Below, piece by piece: positions 20,640 to 31,935 of a stretch of DNA of 64,000 bases. Positions within the stretch are counted from its first letter, which is position 1; every line of letters starts with the position of its first letter. The stretch spans positions 62,001-126,000 of the forward strand of contig JAODUP010000112.1 of NCBI GenBank assembly GCA_025642065.1. The letters are read 5' to 3'. This DNA comes from Paralvinella palmiformis (taxonomy: Eukaryota; Annelida; Polychaeta; Terebellida; Alvinellidae). The notes under the pieces were generated by a model that was not told the DNA's origin, searched no databases, and was given only the letters and a program-made list of their open reading frames with translations. The position numbers were made by a program, and so were the translations under genes.

Positions 20640-22640
20640 AACGACGTCTATTAGTCGTGCTGATGTGCTGTTTGTTGATACGGTAAGTTGTAGTTGTCGG
20701 TGTTTTGATTAGCCGTGGCGCCGTTGGTCACCCACACGTGGGCGATATATGGCCGCCGGGCTACTCCCTAGGGAAATGAGTGATTATCGGTTCAAAAACT
20801 TTTCTATCCTGGATGAATCACCCCCAGACATAAAATAGAAGTGTAAATTGGGGAAGTGGCGTGTTATTAAATAGCGTGATGTGATGCAGAAGATATGCTG
20901 ATTTTAGGGTGATGTAGGCGCTATGATCCTCTGAATTATGAGATGTTTGAATGTCATGATATATACTCTTTCACCTGGGACGTTCTGGATCCTAGGGTGT
21001 TCTATGTACTAAGATGTTCTTGGCGCTAGTATGCTCTAAATGCTGGGATGTTCTGGGTGTTAGGGTGCGGTATGTCCTATGATGTTCAGAATGGTCGAAT
21101 CAGTGCACTTCCTCCCGAATCCATACACGCCTTCGGGGGTTAGACCTATACCTTTTTGCCAGTTATACCTTTTTAGCAGCTATACCTTTTTAACAATTAT
21201 ACATTTTTAGCAGTTATGCCTTTTTAGCAGTTATCCTTTTTACCAGTCAATCGTATGCGCATTGCCAACAATGTTTAATCTTAACCAAGAACACGGACGA
21301 TGATTGGTGGCTGAACATACAACAACTCTACAGGGGGTCGGTGTATTTGAACTGGGAACTCCCACTTCCTGGTACCTTGTCACACTATCACTGGGCCATC
21401 GCGACCGACTTAATAATAAGCAAATCCGAGCGTTTGACAGTTATCGTACCAGAAACGGAAATAGAGTAAAATGTCGTGTTTTCCCGTTATTTGATTGCTC
21501 ACCTTATTGTAGCTTCTAGTTGGTTGTTAATTGCCGACTGCGGTATCTTCTGAACACATAGGCGTACTTAATCCGCGGTGCAAATTGAGTCAAATGCTTA
21601 AATTTTACCTGTTTTGAGCTGGCTTCCGGGTGATAAGCCAGGCATGTCATGGGTCTAACGAAGCTCCCCTCTTCCGCCGCCTCCTCCGGTTCTCTCAGCA
21701 TCTAACACGATTTGATTTTCATTCGAAGCCGCCCACAAAGGGCCACTCGTTTCACCATTGTGCTTCTTATAAACCGCTTCCGTACGAGACTTTCTGAGAG
21801 CACACGACGGCGACCTGCTCGATGGGCGCAATAAATAAAGGCCATAGTCTGGGCCCTCCAGAGCTTCAAATTGAGCTGACCCGAAGTGTACTTAAGTCAG
21901 TAATTTGACCAAATTAGCCTGTCTCTATTGGGAATACCGCGCAACGTCGGTGAGAAGCGCACCGCATCGCAGGCAGCCTCTACATCGGCGCGGGGGACCT
22001 TACCCGACTCGGCCATTCCATTTGCAAACAACCAACCATCTGAGGGCGAGGGTGTCACTTAATTATAGCCTTTAGCCCCGATTAAGCGATTTTCGGCAAA
22101 ACGCCGGCACGATAACAAGCGCGCATAGTAAGCATCCGGCAAACCTTGTGTTTTCTTTCACAACATAAAAAAGGAAATCGGTGTTTACCTCTCTCGTGTT
22201 TCGCGTTTTCGCCTCGTCTCTCACCGAGTCGTGTCAGGTCTGTCTGTGTGTGTGTGGTCCGGCGCGCCAAGACTCCGTCGGGACAGCTCTATGGGATAAT
22301 TCCAGCTATTTCCTCAGAATTATAGATCCTCAGTCAGTGGAAGTGACCGCGTCTCCACCGCAAAGTGCATAATTTGCATCAGCCATCAGCCGGCTTACTG
22401 CGCTCAACGGTTGGCTGAGATCGGCCGACACAAAGACGGGGCCCCATCTTCTTCATCGGTCGGTAGACAAGAGAATCGGTCTCTACGGGACAGGAAGTTG
22501 GTTGTCTGGGACGTATGACGTCATATGGCCGGGCGGTTCGAGGGTTCTCTGCGGAAGGTATACAATGGCGATAGATAAGAGGATCGTCCTTATCATCACA
22601 TGCATCGCTGCTAGCATTGTTTACGACACTGAAGAACAAA
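20640..22640. other. Intergenic DNA with low repeat content; CpG-rich 21700-22110
   Basis: Near 21150-21240 a short block repeats CAGTTATACCTTTTTAGCAG-like units about five times. 21700-22110 is CpG-rich, repeat-free and may be regulatory. The open frame at 22379-22660 (minus) starts with a signal-peptide-like stretch but has no recognisable family and no splice context. Confidence 0.4.
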
Positions 22641-22657
22641 ATAGTGATAAACCCTAT

Positions 22658-22725
<68 letters not shown>
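22658..22725. repeat. (CT)n(TA)n microsatellite
   Basis: A CT run of about 38 bases followed by a TA run of about 26 bases. Confidence 0.95.
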
Positions 22726-22730
<5 letters not shown>

Positions 22731-22966
22731 AGACAACGTACTTTATAGTGTCCTCAGCCTGTGGTATCTACCCGTCTACATGTATATCTTCTATACATAA
22801 TGCCCCACTCATTGAGTATCTCTCAACAGCAGCTCTCATGTTCACCGACCAGGTGCTCGGGTCTGCCAGTCTCTCATGTGTGACGGCGCTCATTTAAGCG
22901 GCGCAGGGACAAACAGGCGAATAAGGACAACCGTAAAACAACAGGCTTCTTACATCTAAAAACATA

Positions 22967-22978
22967 TCTCTCTCTCTC

Positions 22979-23024
<46 letters not shown>
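22967..23024. repeat. (CT)n microsatellite
   Basis: A CT run with CCT interruptions. Confidence 0.95.
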
Positions 23025-23026
<2 letters not shown>

Positions 23027-23183
23027 GTCAGACACTACACGGTGCATAGCGGTCGGCACAGCTATAGTAACATCTCAACCCCCATTAGACTTTTTTTCTG
23101 TCTCCTGTGCGACAACTAGTTTTGATAATGTATGCGTACGGCGACAAACAAACTTGTTTAATTTGTGTTCAAAACACAATTCT

Positions 23184-23338
<155 letters not shown>

Positions 23339-23740
23339 AATTAGAGCAGAATTGGCACTAATTAAAACATCAGAGTATATGAGGGGTTTCCCTATCAATC
23401 AATGCTCGTTTTGATCAGAGCCTAGACGACACAGATCACTATACATATTCATCAATTCTCATAAACACAGACGAATTATGCGAAACGTGACATGATTGAT
23501 GATAAATCTCCTTTCTAGGTTCTTTCCACAAATGCTTACAGCGCTTTCCTATTTATAATATCGTTTCACCCAGAGCTTAAATGTAAAATGCGGTATTAGT
23601 GTCACGCAAAGTTTTCTTGCCGCCCATAACAACAACATTCGGTCTTTACGAAAATATTTTACATATGATTAGCGATTTCCGAGGTGGAGTGATTTGTTAG
23701 CGATTTTATCCTGACCACAATCGAATTCTATCAAATTGCA

Positions 23741-23912
23741 AGACGGCCAAACTGGTAGTGTTTTAGGTCATAAACCTCGAACATCTGGGTTAAAATCCCA
23801 ACCTCACTATATGTGATAGGTGTTTCATCTTTCACTTCTCCCTCGTTGCTTCCGTAGGCCAATCAGCCCATTTAGTGTCCCACGTACAGAAATTTGGACA
23901 TAAAACGGCCGC
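23741..23912 (+). mobile_element. Diverged SINE-A copy
   Basis: GGCCAAACTGGTAGTG (A box), GGGTTAAAATCCCAAC (decayed B box), AGGTGTTTCATCTTTCACTTC, GCCCATTTAG and GGACATAAAACGGCCGC keep the family order with many changes. No tail or target-site duplication is recognisable. Confidence 0.65.
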
Positions 23913-25416
23913 ATTTAGCATTTCTCATTTCCTTGAACTGGAATTGTCTAATTAAGAAGCTATCACTAATTACGAACGTTTATCAACGGGAGGAGCTTTT
24001 GAATATTTTGGCAGCGAGTTTTATGCTTGAAAACGTACCTTCTATATCAGTTCTGCATATGCCACTAATTCACGCGTTCTCGGTCCGCCACTTCGGCTCT
24101 AAGTACTTTAGACTACCTACGTTACAGACCGGAATCTGGATAAATCTTTCGGAATATAAACTGCTTCTATTGTTATCAATAATAGTCTCGTAATCCGCAA
24201 TCCCAAAACACCCGACTATCCATTCCAAACAGAAATCCTGATTCTAGACAAGCATTGGCTACATAATGGTGACAATTGTCATTCGTGTTATTCCTCGATT
24301 TGTCTACGTTTCAGATTCATATCAGGTTGTTGTGGACTTTTAAATGTCGTGTTTAACACCTTGTCAACAAACTAGCCACTTACACGAATAGATAACAACG
24401 TCCTCCTGCGCACCAACATAAAATTGTCATGAAATGAGTCGATTGGAAAGGTATATAACATCATAACGTTCGCCCAAGTATTCTACGAAGAACGTCAAAC
24501 CGGAAATAGCCATGAAAATTTGAAATCGCGTAAATCGAGACTAGAATAGCAAAAGACCAATCAGAGACCAGCTAACGACGTGTCATATTATCCGCCATAT
24601 TGAAAGGTGTTTCGAGGGTGATGAGTCCTTGGTGTGGTTATGGCTGGCAAGTCTTAAACCCCGCTTAGTATTAATAATAGAGGCCAGGCTGGAAGACCTC
24701 AGCATTGTGTTCTAAAAGCGATTATTTGGAAATTTTCCCTCCTACTCTGAAATATATGCAATACGTTATCAAAATTGCAGATAAGAAAGACTAGTTATTT
24801 TTAATTTTAAATTTAATAAAGCTGTGATTATTAAACGCCAAAGACGTAACAATACCTGGATATTTTAATTGTATGTACGCAGCAATTCAGATCCCGAACA
24901 GCGATCTTGTCCAATATAAGACATCTACATCAGGGTTCGAACCGAAACTTTCACAGAAAGACCGAGAGTTGTTTTGGTTTCCCGGTCCTTTCATCCGGGA
25001 GCTTTTCCGAACTACAAATAACGGGACAACGTCGCACGGATATTGTATTCTGGATCGCAACGCCGGACGATGATGCCATATCGGTTTTATCATCGGCAAC
25101 CTGTTTTCCGTCTGTTGTACTTTCAATATAACATACGTATAACTCATTGATTTGGGACCAGGAGCTTTGGTGAAGGATCGGGAGTTTTCAAAGTTATTTG
25201 CAGCAATTTGTCAAACTTTGTCAAACATTGATCCATATGAATACTTGGCTCTGTTCGATTTCAGTCGGCAAATCCCGCCTGGTGGAATTCCATACTGAAG
25301 TCGTCAACATCTGTGTGTTTTGGTTTAGGTTTGCTCGCCACGTCATCACGCTGTGTTTCAACACTAAAGAAGCGTGCAGAATCTGCTGTACAATTAAATA
25401 GGTAGATCGAGGCCAG
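23913..25416. other. Intergenic DNA, no gene seen
   Basis: AT-rich single-copy-looking sequence. Short open frames (23894-24193, 24873-25147) show no domain or splice support. A B-box-like string (AGGGTTCGAACCGAAA near 24931) may mark another eroded SINE. Confidence 0.5.
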
Positions 25417-25430
25417 CACAAAGTGATCAG

Positions 25431-25626
25431 ATGATGATGGTGATGATTGATGTTTTACGGCCACTTTTGTGCACATGGTAGGCTAAATGGGCCGAGCGAC
25501 CTCCAACGGTAATGAAGCGAAGTCAAAGATGAAACAACCTTCAGATATGCCCACGCCGAGATTCGAATACGCGTGGTAGTGGTGATCTGTGGCCCAACAC
25601 GCTACCGCTAGACCACGGAGGCGCCC
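25431..25626 (-). mobile_element. SINE family A, full-length copy with target-site duplication
   Basis: A 196-bp element in reverse orientation: (ATC)n tail at the left, tRNA-like head ending in GGAGGCGCC at the right. It is flanked by a perfect 14-bp duplication CACAAAGTGATCAG at 25417-25430 and 25627-25640. This proves insertion by target-primed retrotransposition and fixes both ends of the family. Confidence 0.95.
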
Positions 25627-26247
25627 CACAAAGTGATCAGTGTTTCTACCCACAAAGGAATTAATTTATGTATAACTGAAAAAGGGGTATTGGCTACCAA
25701 ATAATTAATTTAATGGTATGCATTATTAAACACAACAACAACAATAATAACAACACAAACAAAAACAGCTAATAGCTAACTAAAATATTAAATTTATGAA
25801 TTCAGCTAAAATTTATCTTTTAAATTTATGATACAATAATTATAAGTAAAGTGCACTTAAATAATTTTGGGCCAGTCGGGGACTAGTGAAGAAACTGTTA
25901 TTTTAGAGATTTACTATTCACTGGCAACGCGTTTCCGAAATATACATTAAGATTTGCGCGATCGATAGTCTTATGGGGTTATGTTATACAGATACAGTAT
26001 GTGTTGCAAACGTAACGAATATACCCAAATCATTATCTGTGTACCGTGTTCGTGGATGTTTTTAATGTATAGTGATATTTTAATATTGATTTAACAGATA
26101 TATATTCAATAATCCGGTTTGATATAGGCGAACTGTTGTTTACATACAGGTGTATGTAAACATGCAGTTGAAATAACAGCCGCGTGGAAAGCGGGAAACT
26201 AATAAAAGACTACCTACAGTCCGTGAAGTAATGACGAATGTACACCC

Positions 26248-26248
<1 letters not shown>

Positions 26249-26294
<46 letters not shown>

Positions 26295-26295
26295 C
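26249..26295. repeat. (AAT)n microsatellite
   Basis: About 15 AAT units. Confidence 0.97.
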
Positions 26296-26392
26296 GAAAT
26301 GGCAGTTATTTTACGTGTCTGGCTACCTCAGACGCACATGGTCTGTAATTTACTACTTAACCTCGAGAACTAATTCTATGCAAAGAGTGGCG

Positions 26393-26575
26393 TCATGGAG
26401 GTTCGAATCATGACCGTGGCACTATATTTTTCAGACAACTGGCAAGGTTTTCTCCGCCGAATATCCGATCTATTGTAAATTTTGAATTTGTTTAGAATTA
26501 AGTCCTCGTTGTACAGCAGTAAATTACAGACCATATGCGTCTGCCTCATTTGAGATTTCCAAACCAGTTAACCCA
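26393..26575 (+). mobile_element. SINE family C copy
   Basis: B-box-like GGAGGTTCGAATCATGACCG is followed by CAACTGGCAAGGTTTTCTCC, GCCGAATAT, TCTATTGTAAATT, a TTTAGAA..CCTCGT block, AGCAGTAAATTACAGACC and ATGCGTCTGCCTCATTTGAG. The same ordered blocks occur at 31705-31935, so this is a dispersed family. Confidence 0.75.
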
Positions 26576-27734
26576 GCGATCATTACTATAATAAATTTAT
26601 ATTATATGGCATATTCGGCAGAGAAAACCATACCATCTTCCTGGCTGGACGAAAAACATTAGTCCTTCTGTACCGACTGACATTCGTACGATGACATATG
26701 AAAACAATCACCGCACACCTTGATTCTAACATCAGTTGATATTTTAGGCATTTGCGAAAAGTTCTGTTATGTGATCTCCTGCTCTGAAGTTGTATTATTG
26801 TTGTGGTTTTGTTGGGGGGGGGGGCTTGCTGTTATTGTCGTGTTTTACCGATCCACACTCTGAGTACATATTGAAGCTTCGTCTTTACGTATTGTTGGCC
26901 TATTAATTATAGAGTAACTGTACCAATACAGGGTGTTTGCTATCAAAATAAGCTGCTTCACATTCGTTTATCATAATGCAGATAATGCCAATAGTAGATG
27001 AAGAATTTTCCACTGTATTACATGCGAACCTTGTTCCCAGATCCGGGCAAGTGGGTATCGGTTTGAGTCTGGATTGTTGTTGAGCAAGCAAATTAATCCA
27101 CTGGTAAATCCGACACCCTCAAATCACTGATAGGATAATACCGATTTGTGCTACTGGGATTTTCCCGGAACTCGAAGTTAGAGCAAAGACTATTTATAAC
27201 AAGACGTGTTACTTTGCGTTTGAACACGGGGCGCCATTTTGAATTCATGGAGCGCCAGGGCCCTAGCGACCGGGGGTAGATTGTCACGGACAGCTCCCTT
27301 CGTTAACATGGGGCCTAATGGCACTGGTTCATTCTGTGCTGCTTTCGGCTGCAGTAACAGGAAATGTATGCACAAATAAAGACATTCCCGAAAGGAAATG
27401 AAAAATTTGATATGATCTGGCTTTTTCTAAATGAAGGATATTTGAAAAATAAGCATAACAATTTGAAGTAGACACGCCCCTACTTGACATGACCCAAGCA
27501 GTAAGCCCAAGCAAGATCTATCTAGATCTATATTTGTTTCAGACAAAATCTTATTAAATTTTATTGAACAATATCAACCTATTAATCACAAAATGGGTAT
27601 GTAAGATATACATAAGCTTACAGTTACATGTACTGGAGCCACTGAAGATGTTATGGGCGGGAGGTATATTTACTTTATTATTGTTAATAATATAATTGGA
27701 CTTCTAAAATTACATTACTATAATCAGATAGTTG

Positions 27735-28319
27735 TTCCCTAATTACTGTTATATGGCATATTTGATTATAACATTAATCGCCTTCAGCGAATTCAGAATA
27801 GTGCAGCTCGCATTGTAACAAATACTAGAAAATATGATCATCTCACCCCAATTCTTCAAAAACTACATTAGCTACCTGTTAGACAGCGTATCCATTTTAA
27901 GATTCTATTAATAATTTATAAATCTATTAATGATATGGCGCCAGAATACCTGTGTGAACTGGTTTCCATTAGAAAGTCATCCCGAAAACTCAGGTCATCC
28001 AGTCAGATACTATTGCAGGTGCCAGTGTCTCGGCTCAAGTCGTATGGTGATTGTGCGTTTAGTGTTGCAGCCCCCACTTTGTGGAATAAGTTGCCGGCAA
28101 ATATTAGAAATGCGTCGTCTCTTTTTAAGTCTCTTCTAAGAACACACCTATTTAAGGTCGCTTTCACAGATAAATAATTATTATCTTTTAAATCATTACA
28201 GGGGTTTTACAGACATTATTTAGGGTATTATTATATTACATATTATTTGTACAGCGCCTTTGAATGGCTCCTGCTAGTAAGGGCGCTTTATTAAATATAC
28301 ATTATTATTATTATTATTA
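27735..28319 (+). mobile_element. 5'-truncated LINE (CR1/L2-like) 3' fragment
   Basis: One frame from about 27744 carries the C-terminal region typical of CR1/L2/Jockey-type ORF2: RLQRIQNSAARIV, PILQKLH, LPVRQRIHFKIL, YKSINDMAPEYL, AFSVAAPTLWNKLPANIR and SLLRTHLFKVAF, ending at 28177. One in-frame TAG (about 27869) replaces the usual Trp before LPV, and another occurs near 27740. The 3' UTR ends with an AGCGCCTTTGA...GGGCGCTTTATTAAATA block and an (ATT)n tail, as in this superfamily. It is non-functional. Confidence 0.9.
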
Positions 28320-31079
28320 ATTATAAGTAGCTGAGTATTTACATGATCACCTGCATATTTATTTTTAAAGGTAAGCAATTGATACTTATTGATATATATG
28401 GACTTTATTTATAATTTAAATGTTATGAAATTAATTAATAAATACCTCAAATAGTGGTAGAAACATTCATTTTGTTATTTTTTTTTCTACTGACAGAAGT
28501 AAAAGATGAGTTATTAATTGTTGTCGTTCAGATATATGATGAGGAAAGCTTTAAATTACTTGAATACTAATTGTAGAGTGTATGATATACACTTCACTGA
28601 AACGGAATTCATGAACCAGACAAGAGATAAACTTATCTAGAATGCTATTCCAACTATTTTTGATGTACCAAATCCACCGCATGCATCCACTGAAATCAAA
28701 GAGGAATGTATTAACAGATAGGAGACCTATACAGGAGACAGGGCCAGCTGTGATGGTAATTAATATTTATAAATATTAATGGTGAAAATTGGTATTATAA
28801 AATTAATTAAATAAGAAACAAGGCATCAAACCCATGAAATTTTGTCAGCCTATTTCATATCTTAATACAAAAAAAAAGGATTACCAGCACCTGAATTAGT
28901 ACCTGAATGTTCAACTCATGTGCTTTAATTAGTATACTTCTCGATCTTCATAACTTAAATGCACATCAAATCAAATTCTTTAACCAACTTGAAAAAAGGA
29001 AAACATCTATATACACATTGTGTATGCACTTGGTTCAAGTTATTATTTTACAAGGTATTGTTCTGTTTCAGTCCTTGAAGTTCTATGATGATATACCACG
29101 TAAACAGGCCAATCTGTTGGATACACATTTACTGGTGTTATCTGTTACAGTAGTCAATGCATGTGTCTATTACATCTCTGGGTATATTCTGTCTAACTTT
29201 AAACAGTTCACTGATCTGGACTAAATGCCATATTTTGGCAGGAGTGATTGTTTAGAGCTGGAAGCAATTTGGGTTATTCTGTCCATTTGATAACAAATGA
29301 CTGATAGTAACTATAGATGAACCGGTGGCACAAGAGATTTGATGCCGCTTATTATATGAAAGTACTAATTTCTCCATCTCTAACATGTTAACGCAAACAT
29401 AAACATTGTTAAAACTGTGAAATAACCTAAACCACGTTCAATTATTTTCTAATCAGCTGTCAAGTGATCGCAAAATGTAGGCTATGAATTAATTAAGTGA
29501 CTGGGCTGTGAAATCACTTAATTCTTTATTTACAGTTTCAGAGCTTCGGTTTTTTTTCGATATCATGTGTGCACAATTAAAGTGTTAATTAATAAAATAG
29601 TATGTAATCATGTAACATATAGTACTAGTATTGGCAATTCATTTCAACCATGCTTTTGTTTATCTGAGAAATACCTCAGGTCGCTGGGGGCGCCACTGGT
29701 TCAAAATTCAACATGGCGCGGCAAGAGTAACACCTCTCTATATTTAAGCTCTCTGGTTAGAGCTATAATATTTGATGGATGACCAGATTATTTTCCAAAC
29801 CTCTAGTAAACAACTTTAAACAAGTGAACATGATATTTGGAAGGGGAAGGCAAACAGTGAAAATAATGGTAAGCTTGCATCCTTCACACGTTCGAACACA
29901 CCTCATGTTTGGTATAAACTAAAACCCGGAAGTCAGCTTTATACGGTTACAATAAAATCTGTACTGAACAGACACGACTAATTTCTTGTAAAAATCGACA
30001 GAACCTCCTACCATTGATACGTGGAACATCACGTCAAGCCAATTATTACCTATCGATTCCTTTTTATTTGTGTGGGATCTGGAAATATATTTGGTTTAGA
30101 CCAAGAATAAATATAATAACGCACTACTGTAGGGTTTTGCTGTTGACATTTTTTTTAAATTATCAATACTGTAGTCTAATCCTTTAAAGGAAATACATTT
30201 TGAATTTGATATATATTTCAGTTGTGTTATTTCATGTGCCGTTTATTGTTAAAAGATCGAATTGTGCCTTCGTGCCATTTTGCGTGTGACGTCACCGGGG
30301 TCAACGAAGACCATCAAGCTTTGACTACAATTATAAATTATGATGGGAAACACTTTAATCCAGTATAAAATTGCAAAATATGTTCCACTGAGTGACATTT
30401 GGTATGTCAGAATACTTGTCAGAACACTTGTATTACACGAAAATGTATTATACGACCAGATATTGTTGATGTCCCCGTTACGCCATGGTAGACAGTTATT
30501 GTCATTGTGTTGTGTTATTGGATCCAAATAACAGGTATCAGGTGCAAATATATTCCTGTTAGTCCTCGTTTTCTCCTTATTCCCGTAATGTGCCACAATA
30601 CTTTTTGACTGATAATTGTGATTCTACTACCTATGCATTACGACAAATTACTTTATGACACGTATTGTGGAGGGAAACAAAATTGTGTAAGACATTGGTT
30701 TTTCACTTTATTTCTTCCTTAGATTTAATGCCACATAACAGACGTCTCGGACGTTACCACCTCGTGGTATTCCCGCCAAAGGAAGATTTGTTTTCGTGAT
30801 TTTGAGGAATTGCACTAATTCTAGACAACTAACTGAGTTGCTGTTTGTCTTCTTCCCTCATTAGGGTGTAGTCACCTCCACACCTCTCGGAATGTACTTT
30901 TTACGTGTTTAAAAGCATCTAAAGTAACACATCAGAAGGGTATTTCTTGTTTATTTCCAAGTCTGTATTGGTTATCATCAACTTGATTCCGAAGGGTTCA
31001 GTTCCTATGGCTCCAAACTTCTAGAATATATGATCGACTGAATAGAATAATATAACATAATTTATGTAGATTTCACAAA
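28320..31079. other. AT-rich intergenic DNA, no gene seen
   Basis: Open frames (28907-29224, 30249-30596) have no domain, splice or codon support. The block TATATTTAAGCTCTCTG near 29740 recurs near 37545, which suggests an unrecognised dispersed repeat. Confidence 0.5.
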
Positions 31080-31390
31080 AGTGCTTTATATTAATTATAA
31101 ATAATTATTACAAAACTTCTATAGCGCTAATATCCTCGAGAAGAATCGAGCTCAAGTGGCGCATCTAGTACAGGGTGTTGGACAAACTCATAGTCCGGGT
31201 ATGATGCAAAGTTCATAACAACAATGGCAAGGAAACGTAGGAAGGATAAGCGGGTCTGAATAGGTGAGTTTTCAAATGGTGATGGAAAGAAACTATGCTA
31301 TTTGATGACTTAACACGTTCAGGGAGTGAATTCCAAAGAGTAGGGACAGCAACTGAAAAAGCACGAGTCCCAGTATGAGTTTTAACTGGG
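31080..31390 (-). mobile_element. LINE 3' fragment (CR1/L2-like), reverse orientation
   Basis: On the minus strand the frame ending at 31213 contains RAFSVAVPTLWNSLPERVK and HHHLKTHLF, the same ORF2 C-terminal motif as at 28080. Its 3' side continues to GATATTAGCGCTATAGAAG near 31115-31140, the typical superfamily 3' end. The upstream part of that open frame (31390-31695) has no resemblance I recognise. Confidence 0.8.
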
Positions 31391-31704
31391 AACAGACAAC
31401 AAGTGAAAATCTGATGAACGGAACTATCTGGGCTTGGGTGAATGATACGGGCATTACAGAACAAGTAGTAAAATGAAAATTTAAATTCGTTTCTCAAATA
31501 GAAACAGGGGCGATGAGGCAGATCCATTCTCCAGACTCCAGTCCAAGAACGAGTACAAATTACTATGCTTAATTCACGGACTGTGATGTGGAGGTAGTGA
31601 TTAATTTTCGGGTGCCCGAGACACCGCCACGAAATAGATGGTTCGTTCTCTGAATCCACAGAAACAATCACGAAACTGATTGTTGTTCTGACCACCTCTA
31701 GGTC

Positions 31705-31935
31705 CTTATGGCTTAGAGGGTGGGATTTTCTTCCTCATGGTCGTGCTCTGCAGGAGGTTCGAATCCTGGCCGTAAAACTCTAGTAGGAAAAACGTTTCAT
31801 CCAACCAGCAACTGATATGGTTTTCTCCGCAGAATATGCCGTCTATTGTAAATTCCAAATTTCTTTAGAACTTGCCCTCGTGATTAAGCAGTAAATTACG
31901 GACAATATGCGTCTCCCTCATTTGAGGTAGCGAGC
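31705..31935 (+). mobile_element. SINE family C copy
   Basis: A tRNA-like head (TTATGGCTTAGAGGGTGGG, GGAGGTTCGAATCCTGGCCG), then CAGCAACTGATATGGTTTTC, GCAGAATATGCCGTCTATTG, TTTCTTTAGAACTTGCCCTC, AGCAGTAAATTACGGACAAT and ATGCGTCTCCCTCATTTGAG. Ordered similarity with 26393-26575 is clear. Confidence 0.78.

Noticed and set aside
22379..22660. Open frame with a signal-peptide-like start
   Set aside because: Only the first 20 residues look meaningful; there is no conserved cysteine pattern, splice context or family match.
27756..27931. SINE-LINE partnership between SINE A and the LINE at 27735
   Set aside because: The tails differ, (ATC)n against (ATT)n, and I see no shared 3' sequence beyond that.
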